Source: an uncultured Devosia sp. (GTDB lineage: Bacteria; Pseudomonadota; Alphaproteobacteria; Rhizobiales; Devosiaceae). From it: a stretch of DNA of 14,000 nucleotides. The stretch's first letter is position 1; the number at the start of each line of letters is the position of its first letter. The stretch is from contig CAMLKN010000037.1 of the NCBI GenBank assembly GCA_946480655.1, forward strand, positions 1-14,000, read 5' to 3'. Shown piece by piece: positions 7,004-12,295 of this stretch. Under the pieces are notes generated by a model that saw nothing but the letters and a program-made list of their open reading frames with translations, was not told the DNA's origin and searched no databases. Made by a program: the position numbers and the translations under genes.

Positions 7004-7458
7004 TTCCGTTTCTTGCCGGTCTCGGCTGGGTCGACGAGGCTCGACAGGATCTGGTCGACGAGGTCGAGATCCTGCCGCTTGCCGGCGGCCTGCTGCTGCA
7101 GGTCGACCAGATAGGAAGTGGTGTAGTAGAGGCGCCGCGCCAGCATGGTGGCGATGTGCAGGCTCATTTCGGGATGCGCTTCGAGAAAGGTCAGCGCGTC
7201 GGGAATTTCATAGGCCCGGACGGCCGAGAGCGCCTTGACCGTGGCCGAATGCGGCATGTCGAGCAGCACGGCCATTTCCCCGAAGACCGAACCGGGCTCG
7301 TCCACCAGCGTCACCTGGGTGCGCTCGCGGATGATCTCGACCTGGCCCTCGATGAGCACGAGCAGCTTTCCCAGCCGATCGCCTTCGGGCAGCATGTCCT
7401 GGCCCGATTTGAAGCGCACTTCTTTGAGATCAGCGCAATATTCAAGAATGTCGGCCAT
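7000..7458 (-). CDS. Cyclic-nucleotide-binding-domain protein without DNA-binding domain
   Basis: A 152-residue protein with a Crp-type beta-roll (about residues 12-95). The phosphate-binding cassette is seen as FGEMAVLLDMPHSATVKAL, with Gly60-Glu61 present. The Arg that contacts the cyclic phosphate in CAP (PRAATV) is His70 here, so binding of cAMP or cGMP may be altered or lost. After the C-helix (HIATMLARRLYYTTSYLVDLQQQ) only a charged tail remains: no helix-turn-helix, kinase or other output domain. The protein may act through a partner; the coupled SelW-like gene is the obvious candidate. ATG 7458 has GGAGG about nine bases upstream. Confidence 0.87.
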   Translation of the reverse strand: MADILEYCADLKEVRFKSGQDMLPEGDRLGKLLVLIEGQVEIIRERTQVTLVDEPGSVFGEMAVLLDMPHSATVKALSAVRAYEIPDALTFLEAHPEMSLHIATMLARRLYYTTSYLVDLQQQAAGKRQDLDLVDQILSSLVDPAETGKKRK

Positions 7459-7480
7459 GGGCCCCCGCCTCCACGCATCC

Positions 7481-7500
7481 TTCGGACCCCGCCGTCCGAA
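7481..7500 (-). promoter_or_regulatory. Hairpin in the leader of the cyclic-nucleotide-binding gene
   Basis: Inverted repeat TTCGGAC (7481-7487) and GTCCGAA (7494-7500) with a six-base loop. It lies between the proposed promoter and the start codon at 7458. It would fold in the RNA; function is unknown. Confidence 0.4.
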
Positions 7501-7512
7501 CGTCAGGGACGA

Positions 7513-7540
7513 AATCTAAAGCATTGGCCGCACAAAGCAA
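7513..7540 (-). promoter_or_regulatory. Possible sigma-70 promoter of the CNB-SelW pair
   Basis: On the minus strand TTGCTT (7540-7535) and TAGATT (7518-7513) are 16 bases apart. The -35 box uses the U-rich tail of the preceding terminator. The spacing is slightly short. Confidence 0.35.
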
Positions 7541-7570
7541 AGCCGCCCGGACTTCTGGGTCCGGGCGGCT
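7528..7570 (-). terminator. Rho-independent terminator of the DUF1236 gene
   Basis: Perfect 12-base-pair stem (7541-7552 with 7559-7570, AGCCGCCCGGAC/GTCCGGGCGGCT) and a six-base loop, 21 bases after the DUF1236 stop. On the minus strand it is followed by a U-rich TTGCTTTG tail. Confidence 0.88.
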
Positions 7571-7590
7571 GTCGACACGGTCGCAGGTGC

Positions 7591-8223
7591 TTAATTCACC
7601 CAGACCACGGTGCGGGTGGAATTGTCCACCAGCGCCGCGCGGCCATCGATATAGACATAGCCATAGTACGGATCGTCGGGGATGGGGGTGATGGTCGTGC
7701 CATCGGGCAGGGCGTATCCGACCACGACGTCACCCTCGACCGTCACCGGGTCGATGGGATTGGCAATGGCAAAATCGGCAGCCGACTGGCTCACCACGAA
7801 GCCCGGGGAATAGACCAGCGTGTTGGACGCCAGTTCCACGATCCAGACGCGGCCATTGGCATAGAAATAGCCATAGGCCGGGTCACCTTCGACCGGATAG
7901 ATGGTCACGCCGGTCGGAACGGTGGCGCCGACATCGAGCGAACCTTCGATGACGACCGGCTCGACCGGGTTGTTGCCTGCATATTCGATGGTCGAGGTGG
8001 CAATACCGGCCTCGGCGCCGATCACGGCACCGGCAAAGCCGCCAATGATGGCGCCAACCGGGCCACCGGCCAGGAAGCCGATCGTGGCGCCGCCCGCGGC
8101 ACCGCCGGTCAGGCCGATGGCCGCGCCGGCATCGGGATTGACCACGCCGCTATCCTGGGCAAAGGCGGGCATGGAAAGGCCAAGCGAAATTGCGGCCACG
8201 GAGGCCATAAGGGTCTTCTTCAT
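7591..8223 (-). CDS. Secreted glycine-zipper protein with two DUF1236 domains
   Basis: A 210-residue exported protein. The signal peptide ends about AFA-Q23. A glycine-zipper stretch (about residues 33-80, GGAAGGATIGFLAGGPVGAIIGG) can insert into or span a membrane. Two DUF1236-type repeats follow, about 87-140 and 155-208, each with a V-G-x-x-(V/L)-P-x-G-(V/T)-T-I-x-P-(V/I) core, then a YGY-x-Y-x-(N/D)-GR turn. DUF1236 is of unknown function and frequent in Hyphomicrobiales. ATG 8223 has AGGAAG upstream; a 15-codon longer frame has no ribosome site. A clear EcfG-type promoter and a long leader hairpin precede it, which suggests induction by general stress. Confidence 0.85.
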   Translation of the reverse strand: MKKTLMASVAAISLGLSMPAFAQDSGVVNPDAGAAIGLTGGAAGGATIGFLAGGPVGAIIGGFAGAVIGAEAGIATSTIEYAGNNPVEPVVIEGSLDVGATVPTGVTIYPVEGDPAYGYFYANGRVWIVELASNTLVYSPGFVVSQSAADFAIANPIDPVTVEGDVVVGYALPDGTTITPIPDDPYYGYVYIDGRAALVDNSTRTVVWVN

Positions 8224-8260
8224 TGTTGTCTTCCTTTCGTGCGGCGACGCGAACATCGCC

Positions 8261-8313
8261 TCTGGCAAGGGGAGCGGCCTGGGGAAAGCCGCTCTTATCC
8301 GCCCCTTGCCAGA
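8261..8313 (-). promoter_or_regulatory. Long branched hairpin in the 5' leader of the DUF1236 gene
   Basis: Twelve-base outer arms pair perfectly (8261-8272 with 8302-8313, TCTGGCAAGGGG/CCCCTTGCCAGA), and a six-base inner stem pairs inside (8273-8278 with 8288-8293, AGCGGC/GCCGCT), with an eight-base bulge on one side. The structure begins almost at the transcription start expected from the EcfG-type promoter and ends 37 bases before the start codon. No U-run follows, so it is not an intrinsic terminator. It could stabilise the mRNA or act as a regulatory element. Confidence 0.7.
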
Positions 8314-8315
8314 CG

Positions 8316-8340
8316 AACGGGCCCGCCGGAAAAGCGTTCC
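8316..8340 (-). promoter_or_regulatory. EcfG-type (general stress sigma) promoter of the DUF1236 gene
   Basis: On the minus strand GGAAC (8340-8336) and CGTT (8319-8316) are separated by 16 bases, an exact match to the alphaproteobacterial EcfG consensus GGAAC-N16/17-CGTT. The expected start is near 8309, giving a leader of about 85 bases. Confidence 0.8.
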
Positions 8341-8379
8341 ACGGCGGAAAGAATGTGATCAAGGCGAAGGGGTTGGGTG

Positions 8380-8880
8380 CTAGAGGAGGCGTTCGATATC
8401 CGGCCCGATCTCGGACGGCTCGGTGGTCGGCGCATAGCGTTGCACGACCCGACCGTCGCGCCCCACCAGGAACTTGGTGAAATTCCACTTGATCGCCTCG
8501 CTGCCCAGAAGACCCGGAGCGGAGGCCTTGAGCCAGTCGAAGAGCGGCAGGGCGTTTTCGCCATTGACGTCAATGCGCTCGAACATGGGGAAGCTGACCC
8601 CGAAGTTGAGCGCGCAGAACTGGGCGATTTCCTCGCTTGTACCCTGTTCCTGCTCGCCGAACTGGTTGCAGGGGAAGCCGAGAACGACCAGGCCACGATC
8701 CTTGTATGTCCGGTAAAGGCTCTCCAGCCCCTCGTATTGCGGAGTGAAGCCGCATTGGCTGGCGACATTGACCACCAGCACGACCTGCCCGGCATAGTCG
8801 GCGAGGGATTGGTGCCGGCCGTCGAGGCGATTGGCGGAGAAGTCGGAAAGCGTCTGGTGCATGGCAACGGTGTCGGTCAT
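8380..8880 (-). CDS. Glutathione peroxidase-family thiol peroxidase (2-Cys type)
   Basis: A 166-residue peroxidase. The catalytic residues are all present: Cys43 in NVASQCGFTPQYEGLE, Gln77 in FPCNQFGEQE, and Trp132-Asn133 in KWNFTKFLVGRDG. Cys89 in AQFCALNFGVSFPMF corresponds to the resolving Cys of yeast and plant enzymes, which use thioredoxin rather than glutathione, so thioredoxin-dependent peroxidase activity is likely. No signal peptide. The start at 8880 is preferred; an in-frame ATG at 8862 is also possible. It follows the VOC gene by 81 bases on the same strand, with a strong hairpin between. Confidence 0.94.
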   Translation of the reverse strand: MTDTVAMHQTLSDFSANRLDGRHQSLADYAGQVVLVVNVASQCGFTPQYEGLESLYRTYKDRGLVVLGFPCNQFGEQEQGTSEEIAQFCALNFGVSFPMFERIDVNGENALPLFDWLKASAPGLLGSEAIKWNFTKFLVGRDGRVVQRYAPTTEPSEIGPDIERLL

Positions 8881-8887
8881 GGCAATA

Positions 8888-8912
8888 CTCTGGGAGAAAA
8901 GGTCTCCCAGAG
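8888..8912 (-). promoter_or_regulatory. Hairpin just upstream of the glutathione peroxidase start
   Basis: Perfect ten-base-pair stem (CTCTGGGAGA 8888-8897, TCTCCCAGAG 8903-8912) with a five-base loop. It ends seven bases before the ATG in the minus-strand RNA and lies about 50 bases after the VOC stop. No U-run follows the stem. It may be a weak terminator for the VOC gene or a translational control element. Confidence 0.55.
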
Positions 8913-8961
8913 CTAGGTGCCGCGAGCGCCAACCGCAATGAGGCGACAGGCCGCGCCCTGC

Positions 8962-9363
8962 CTAACCCTGCTGGGCCAGCCAGTCCGGATCGGGCTCGAT
9001 CGGGGTGATGACGTCGACGAAGATACCATTGGGGTCGGCGGCGATGAAGTGGCGCTGCCCAAAGACCTCGTCGCGTAGCGCCTGCACGATGGGGACGCCG
9101 GCATCCGCCAGCCGCACTGCATCCGCTGCCGCATCGGCCACTTCTAAGCTCAGGATCAACCCGCTGGTCGGCTGGCGGCCAGCTGGCGGAATGGACTCAT
9201 GGTCAAAGCCGATGATGGCGAGCTCGTTCTGTCTGTCGCCGCCGCGCAACTGCACATACCAGTCGCTTTCGAAAACCGGCGTAAAGCCGAAATGCTGGAT
9301 GTAAAAGGCTGCGGTGGCCGCGACGTCGCGCACCTGGATGAGCGGATAAAGGTTGCTGAACAT
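8962..9363 (-). CDS. VOC (glyoxalase/bleomycin-resistance) superfamily protein
   Basis: A 133-residue protein with paired beta-alpha-beta-beta-beta modules: [21 protein letters not shown] at the start, then [25 protein letters not shown] and [17 protein letters not shown]. Members are metal-dependent lyases or dioxygenases, or drug-binding proteins. The usual metal positions look unconserved: Pro7 stands where many have His, and VDV replaces the common xEx near the end. A binding or sequestration role is therefore possible. ATG 9363 has AAGGAG seven bases upstream. It is divergent from a TetR gene with operator-like sites over its promoter, so it is probably the repressor's target. Confidence 0.85.
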   Translation of the reverse strand: MFSNLYPLIQVRDVAATAAFYIQHFGFTPVFESDWYVQLRGGDRQNELAIIGFDHESIPPAGRQPTSGLILSLEVADAAADAVRLADAGVPIVQALRDEVFGQRHFIAADPNGIFVDVITPIEPDPDWLAQQG

Positions 9364-9391
9364 CTTGTGTCTCCTTGCATCTCACCTCATT

Positions 9392-9420
9392 TAGATACAG
9401 ACTGCATGTCGGTTAGTCAA
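9392..9420 (-). promoter_or_regulatory. Sigma-70 promoter of the VOC gene
   Basis: On the minus strand TTGACT (9420-9415) and TATCTA (9397-9392) are exactly 17 bases apart. The operator-like site at 9395-9409 lies over the spacer and -10 box, where a bound repressor would block polymerase. Confidence 0.75.
9395..9409. promoter_or_regulatory. TetR operator-like site O1
   Basis: ATACAGACTGCATGT, an imperfect palindrome around ACAG-N-CTG. It matches the second site at 9426-9440 at 12 of 15 positions. The ATACA/TGTAT halves resemble operators of many TetR/AcrR regulators. Confidence 0.65.
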
Positions 9421-9425
9421 ATTAC

Positions 9426-9440
9426 AAACAGGCTGTATGT
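9426..9440. promoter_or_regulatory. TetR operator-like site O2
   Basis: AAACAGGCTGTATGT, with a perfect ACAG-G-CTGT core, 31 bases (about three helical turns) from the first site and abutting the tetR-family ATG. It would allow autorepression. Confidence 0.65.
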
Positions 9441-10031
9441 ATGCAAAGGGTGGTGCGGAGTCAGGAAGAGCGTCGTGCATCGACGCGAAGGCAGCTGCTG
9501 GCCGCGGCCAGAGCGCTCTTTGCCGAGAAGGGCTATGCCGAAACCAGCACGCCGGACATCGTCAAGGCGGCCGGTGTCACGCGCGGCGCGCTCTATCATC
9601 ACTTTGCCGACAAGCAGGCTTTGTTTGCAGCCGTGGTCGAGGAGGAACACGCGCTCCTGGCCCTCACCATCCACCAGGCTGCCGAGGCCGGCGATGAGGA
9701 GCCGGGCCCCATCAAGGCCTTGATCCGGGGCGGCGAGGGGTTTCTCGACGCCATGCAGGATGCGGGGCGGCGGCGCATCCTCATCATCGATGCGCCTGCC
9801 GTGCTGGGGCGGGATGCGGTGGATGCCATCGATGCCCGTCACGGGCTGCAGACCCTGATCGAAGGCGTGGAGGCGGCCATCGCCGCCGGGGCCATCCGCG
9901 ACCTCCCGGCTCTGCCGCTGGCCCACCTCCTCAACGCCCTTTTCGACCGGGCCGCCCTGGCGCCCCCCGATCAGGTTGATGGCTATCGCAAGGCGATGAA
10001 GGCCGTCATTCGCGGCTTGCGGGCCAAATGA
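9441..10031 (+). CDS. TetR/AcrR-family transcriptional regulator
   Basis: A 196-residue repressor. The N-terminal DNA-binding domain is clear (about residues 11-60: TRRQLLAAARALFAEKGYAETST, then IVKAAGVTRGALYHHFADKQALF). The C-terminal ligand domain is variable, so the inducer is unknown. ATG 9441 has no Shine-Dalgarno sequence and directly follows an operator-like site; initiation could be leaderless or at GTG 9450 or 9453. It is divergent from the VOC gene, which is followed by glutathione peroxidase, so an electrophile or oxidant inducer is a reasonable guess. The gene ends beside a hairpin terminator shared with the convergent membrane operon. Confidence 0.9.
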   Translation: MQRVVRSQEERRASTRRQLLAAARALFAEKGYAETSTPDIVKAAGVTRGALYHHFADKQALFAAVVEEEHALLALTIHQAAEAGDEEPGPIKALIRGGEGFLDAMQDAGRRRILIIDAPAVLGRDAVDAIDARHGLQTLIEGVEAAIAAGAIRDLPALPLAHLLNALFDRAALAPPDQVDGYRKAMKAVIRGLRAK

Positions 10032-10055
10032 AAGGGCGGGGATCGCTCCCCGCCC
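10022..10055. terminator. Terminator of the small-membrane-protein operon (also below the TetR gene)
   Basis: Nine-base-pair stem (GGGCGGGGA 10034-10042, TCCCCGCCC 10047-10055) with a four-base loop, followed on the minus strand by TTTCATTT. It lies directly after the TetR stop and 13 bases beyond the last minus-strand gene of the operon. Its 26 bases (10030-10055) recur exactly at 11248-11273. Confidence 0.88.
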
Positions 10056-10068
10056 TGACCACGCCCGG

Positions 10069-10143
10069 TCAGGTGACCAGGAAAATGATGATGATCAGCC
10101 AGATCGGCACGCCGAGCAGCCAGAGGGCAAGACCCTTGAACAT
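10069..10143 (-). CDS. 24-residue single-helix membrane peptide (second of pair)
   Basis: ATG 10143 to TGA 10069 encodes 24 residues, MFKGLALWLLGVPIW followed by a run of Leu, Ile and Phe ending LVT. Nearly the whole chain is one membrane helix with a single Lys near the start, which predicts an N-in orientation. The ribosome site AGGAGA is seven bases before the ATG. The gene is 21 bases below the 299-residue membrane protein gene and is followed at once by the operon terminator. The strong start signal and placement argue that it is real. I do not recognise a family. Confidence 0.72.
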   Translation of the reverse strand: MFKGLALWLLGVPIWLIIIIFLVT

Positions 10144-10164
10144 CTTTCGTCTCCTTTCCCTCGC

Positions 10165-11064
10165 TTAGAACCGGCGGAACACGTCGGCAAAGATGGTGTT
10201 GTTGTCGCGGTGATTGCCGCCCTTCTGGGCCGCCCAATAGGCGCCGATGGCCGAGACCAGCGACGACGCCGCGAGAAGGAAGGCCGCGATGATCGCGGTA
10301 TTGCGGGCGATCCGCGCCGCCTCGATGGCCTCCTGGCGGGCCGCCTCGACATTGGCAATGACCGTATCGACTCGGGCCTGGGCCTCTTCCGGGGCAAGGC
10401 CGGTATTGGCGGCCACCACATTGACCAGATAGGTGCGATCCTCATCGGCGACCGTGCCGTCGCCCAGGGCTGCCCGGGCAAAGATGCGGCCGGCCTCGTC
10501 ACGGGCGATACCCGTATCGGCCGCCGGCGTTTCGCTGCGGAACAGCGTATCGACGAAATAGGCGTTGGGATCGGCGAGGTCCGCTTCCCCTTCGGCCACA
10601 TTCGAGGCCGCGACTGTGGCCGTGGCCACGGCACTGCCGGCCATATTGGCGGCCGCACCGATGCCGCTCAGGGCCAGCACGGCACCCACGATCATCGCGC
10701 CACCCCAGACGAGCAGGCCATGGGCGCCATCGCGCATGTCGCTCTCGTCCTCGCTGGCGTCATAGTTGCGGCGGCGCAGCCGACCGGTGAGATAACCACC
10801 GGCCATGAAGCTCGAGATCTGCACCCAGAGGAACCAGCTGGCGGCACCGATGCCGATCAGGATGGGCGCCGCACCCTCACGGGCGTTGAAATCGAGGAAG
10901 TTGAGGCCGATGGCCGAGCCGAAGCTGATCAGCACCAGCGAGATGGCCGAGGCGAAGACAATGCCGGCAATGATGGAAGGCCAGTCGACATAGCTGGTTT
11001 CGGCGGGGGCCGCGGCGGTGGTGGTTTCGACGACGGCGATGCCCGCCGGTGTGTCCATGCTCAT
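10165..11064 (-). CDS. Four-helix inner-membrane protein, unknown function
   Basis: A 299-residue protein. Predicted membrane helices lie at about 29-55 (WPSIIAGIVFASAISLVLI), 66-92, 114-150 and 256-278. The loop 93-113 with RLRRRN is basic and so cytoplasmic; the long loop 151-255 is charged and helical and would be periplasmic. Both ends are then cytoplasmic, and the C-terminus ends VFRRF. I recall similar Hyphomicrobiales proteins labelled hypothetical or 'PhnA-like'; no activity is known to me. ATG 11064 has GGGGAGG seven bases upstream; a 40-codon longer frame runs through the preceding small gene. It lies between two 24-residue membrane-peptide genes in one unit under an EcfG-type promoter. 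Confidence 0.85.
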   Translation of the reverse strand: MSMDTPAGIAVVETTTAAAPAETSYVDWPSIIAGIVFASAISLVLISFGSAIGLNFLDFNAREGAAPILIGIGAASWFLWVQISSFMAGGYLTGRLRRRNYDASEDESDMRDGAHGLLVWGGAMIVGAVLALSGIGAAANMAGSAVATATVAASNVAEGEADLADPNAYFVDTLFRSETPAADTGIARDEAGRIFARAALGDGTVADEDRTYLVNVVAANTGLAPEEAQARVDTVIANVEAARQEAIEAARIARNTAIIAAFLLAASSLVSAIGAYWAAQKGGNHRDNNTIFADVFRRF

Positions 11065-11084
11065 GGTTTGTCCTCCCCTAGCGC

Positions 11085-11159
11085 TCAGGCGAGGCCGATG
11101 AAGGACAGGATGGCCATGACGATGACGACGAGGCCGACGAGATAGATGATGGAGTTCAT
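11085..11159 (-). CDS. 24-residue single-helix membrane peptide (first of pair)
   Basis: ATG 11159 to TGA 11085 encodes 24 residues: MNSIIYLVGLVVIVMAILSF ending IGLA, a single membrane helix with no charged side chains. A ribosome site (AAGAGGG) is about eight bases upstream. It is the first gene after the EcfG-type promoter, with a leader of about 30 bases, and lies 20 bases above the 299-residue membrane protein gene. It has no sequence similarity to the other 24-residue peptide beyond hydrophobicity. Family unknown to me. Confidence 0.72.
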   Translation of the reverse strand: MNSIIYLVGLVVIVMAILSFIGLA

Positions 11160-11196
11160 GGGATGACCCTCTTGTTATTGTCACAAGTGGTCATGC

Positions 11197-11222
11197 AACG
11201 GCGCGCGAACAGATTTTGTTCC
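11197..11222 (-). promoter_or_regulatory. EcfG-type (general stress sigma) promoter of the membrane operon
   Basis: On the minus strand GGAAC (11222-11218) and CGTT (11200-11197) are separated by 17 bases, an exact fit to GGAAC-N16/17-CGTT. The expected start is near 11190, about 30 bases before the first ATG. Confidence 0.8.
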
Positions 11223-11239
11223 GAATGCGGCAAGGCGCA

Positions 11240-11273
11240 GTGCAAAAGAAAGGGCGGGGATCGCTCCCCGCCC
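11240..11273 (-). terminator. Terminator of the NMT1-type ABC operon
   Basis: Nine-base-pair stem (GGGCGGGGA 11252-11260, TCCCCGCCC 11265-11273) with a TCGC loop, then TTTCTTTTGC on the minus strand. It lies 27 bases after the binding-protein stop. Identical over 26 bases to the terminator at 10030-10055. Confidence 0.9.
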
Positions 11274-11299
11274 GCTCATGAAAACGATGAAGACGATGC

Positions 11300-12277
11300 C
11301 TACTTCAGCGCATCGGTAACGACGGTGGTGTAGGCGCCTTCCGGCTGGGCCTTGATGATGCCCTGGTCGAGCAGCGCCTTGATGGTGCGGTCGTAGGTGG
11401 CCATGTCGAGCGCCGGATCGGCGGCATCGACGAGCTTGGACACCTCGCCCACCATGTAGAGCTGATGCTCAAGCGTTGCGGCACCGGTCTCATCCATGTC
11501 GACGACGATCTGCGCGGCTTCCTCGGGATTTTCGAGGGCATATTGCCAGCCCTTCATCGAGGCCTTCACGAAGCGGGTATAGGCGTCCACCTTGGCCGGG
11601 TCGGAGAGCGTCTCCTCCATGACGTAGAGGCCGTCTTCGAGCAGGTCATTGCCCATTTCGGTATAGTTGAAGATGGTCAGGTTATCCGGGCCATAGCCGG
11701 CATCGAGCGCCTGGCCATATTCGTTATAGGTCATGACCGAGATGCAGTCGGCCTGGCCTTGGATCATGGGCTGGATGTCGAAGCTCTGCTGGAGCACGGT
11801 GACGCCGCCTTCCGAACCATCGGTCGGGATGCCTTCCTTGTTCATCCAGGCAAAGAACGGATATTCATTGCCGAAGAACCAGACGCCCAGCGTATGGCCG
11901 GGGAAATCCGCCACTTCGGTAATCCCGGTTTCCTTGGGGCAGATCATCATCAGGCCCGAGCGCTTGAAGGGCTGGGCGATGTTGACCAGCGGCACGCCAT
12001 TGTCGCGCGCCGCGGAGGCCGCTGCCATCCATTCCACGATGATGTCGGCGCCACCGCCCGCAATCACCTGCGGCGGGGCAATATTGGGGCCGCCGGGCAG
12101 GATGGTGATGTCGAGGTTTTCCTCGTCATAGAAACCCTTGGATTCGGCGACGAGATAGCCGGCGAACTGGGCCTGAGTCACCCACTTCAGTTGCAGCGTC
12201 AGCGCGTCCTGGGCAAAGGCCGGAGCAATGCCCAGTGCCATGGCGCCGGTGAGCAAGCCTGCGATCAGTTTCTTCAT
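11300..12277 (-). CDS. NMT1/THI5-like ABC transporter substrate-binding protein
   Basis: A 325-residue periplasmic protein. The signal peptide ends about AFA-Q23. The family blocks are clear: LQLKWVTQAQFAGYLVAESKGFY, LPGGPNIAPPQVIAGGGADI, NIAQPFKRSGLMMI and GVWFFGNEYPFFAW. This is the SsuA/TauA/ThiY group; by its opening motif it resembles predicted thiamine-pyrimidine (ThiY) or riboflavin (RibY) binders more than sulfonate binders, but the ligand is not determined. ATG 12277 is preferred: GGGAA lies a suitable distance upstream, while for ATG 12289 the site would be too close. It lies 18 bases below the permease stop and is the last gene before the terminator. Confidence 0.9.
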   Translation of the reverse strand: MKKLIAGLLTGAMALGIAPAFAQDALTLQLKWVTQAQFAGYLVAESKGFYDEENLDITILPGGPNIAPPQVIAGGGADIIVEWMAAASAARDNGVPLVNIAQPFKRSGLMMICPKETGITEVADFPGHTLGVWFFGNEYPFFAWMNKEGIPTDGSEGGVTVLQQSFDIQPMIQGQADCISVMTYNEYGQALDAGYGPDNLTIFNYTEMGNDLLEDGLYVMEETLSDPAKVDAYTRFVKASMKGWQYALENPEEAAQIVVDMDETGAATLEHQLYMVGEVSKLVDAADPALDMATYDRTIKALLDQGIIKAQPEGAYTTVVTDALK

Positions 12278-12295
12278 TTTCGTTCCCATTCCCTG

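Noticed and set aside
7156..8358. 400-codon plus-strand frame across the CNB and DUF1236 genes
   Set aside because: It runs antisense through two recognised genes, a terminator and a promoter; the translation is His/Gly/Asp-rich noise.
10210..11145. 311-codon plus-strand frame
   Set aside because: Antisense to the four-helix membrane protein and first membrane peptide; no ribosome site or family match.
11207..11221. GAAC-N7-GTTC palindrome resembling a LexA box
   Set aside because: The alphaproteobacterial SOS box is a direct repeat GTTC-N7-GTTC. The bases are better explained as part of the EcfG -35 element.
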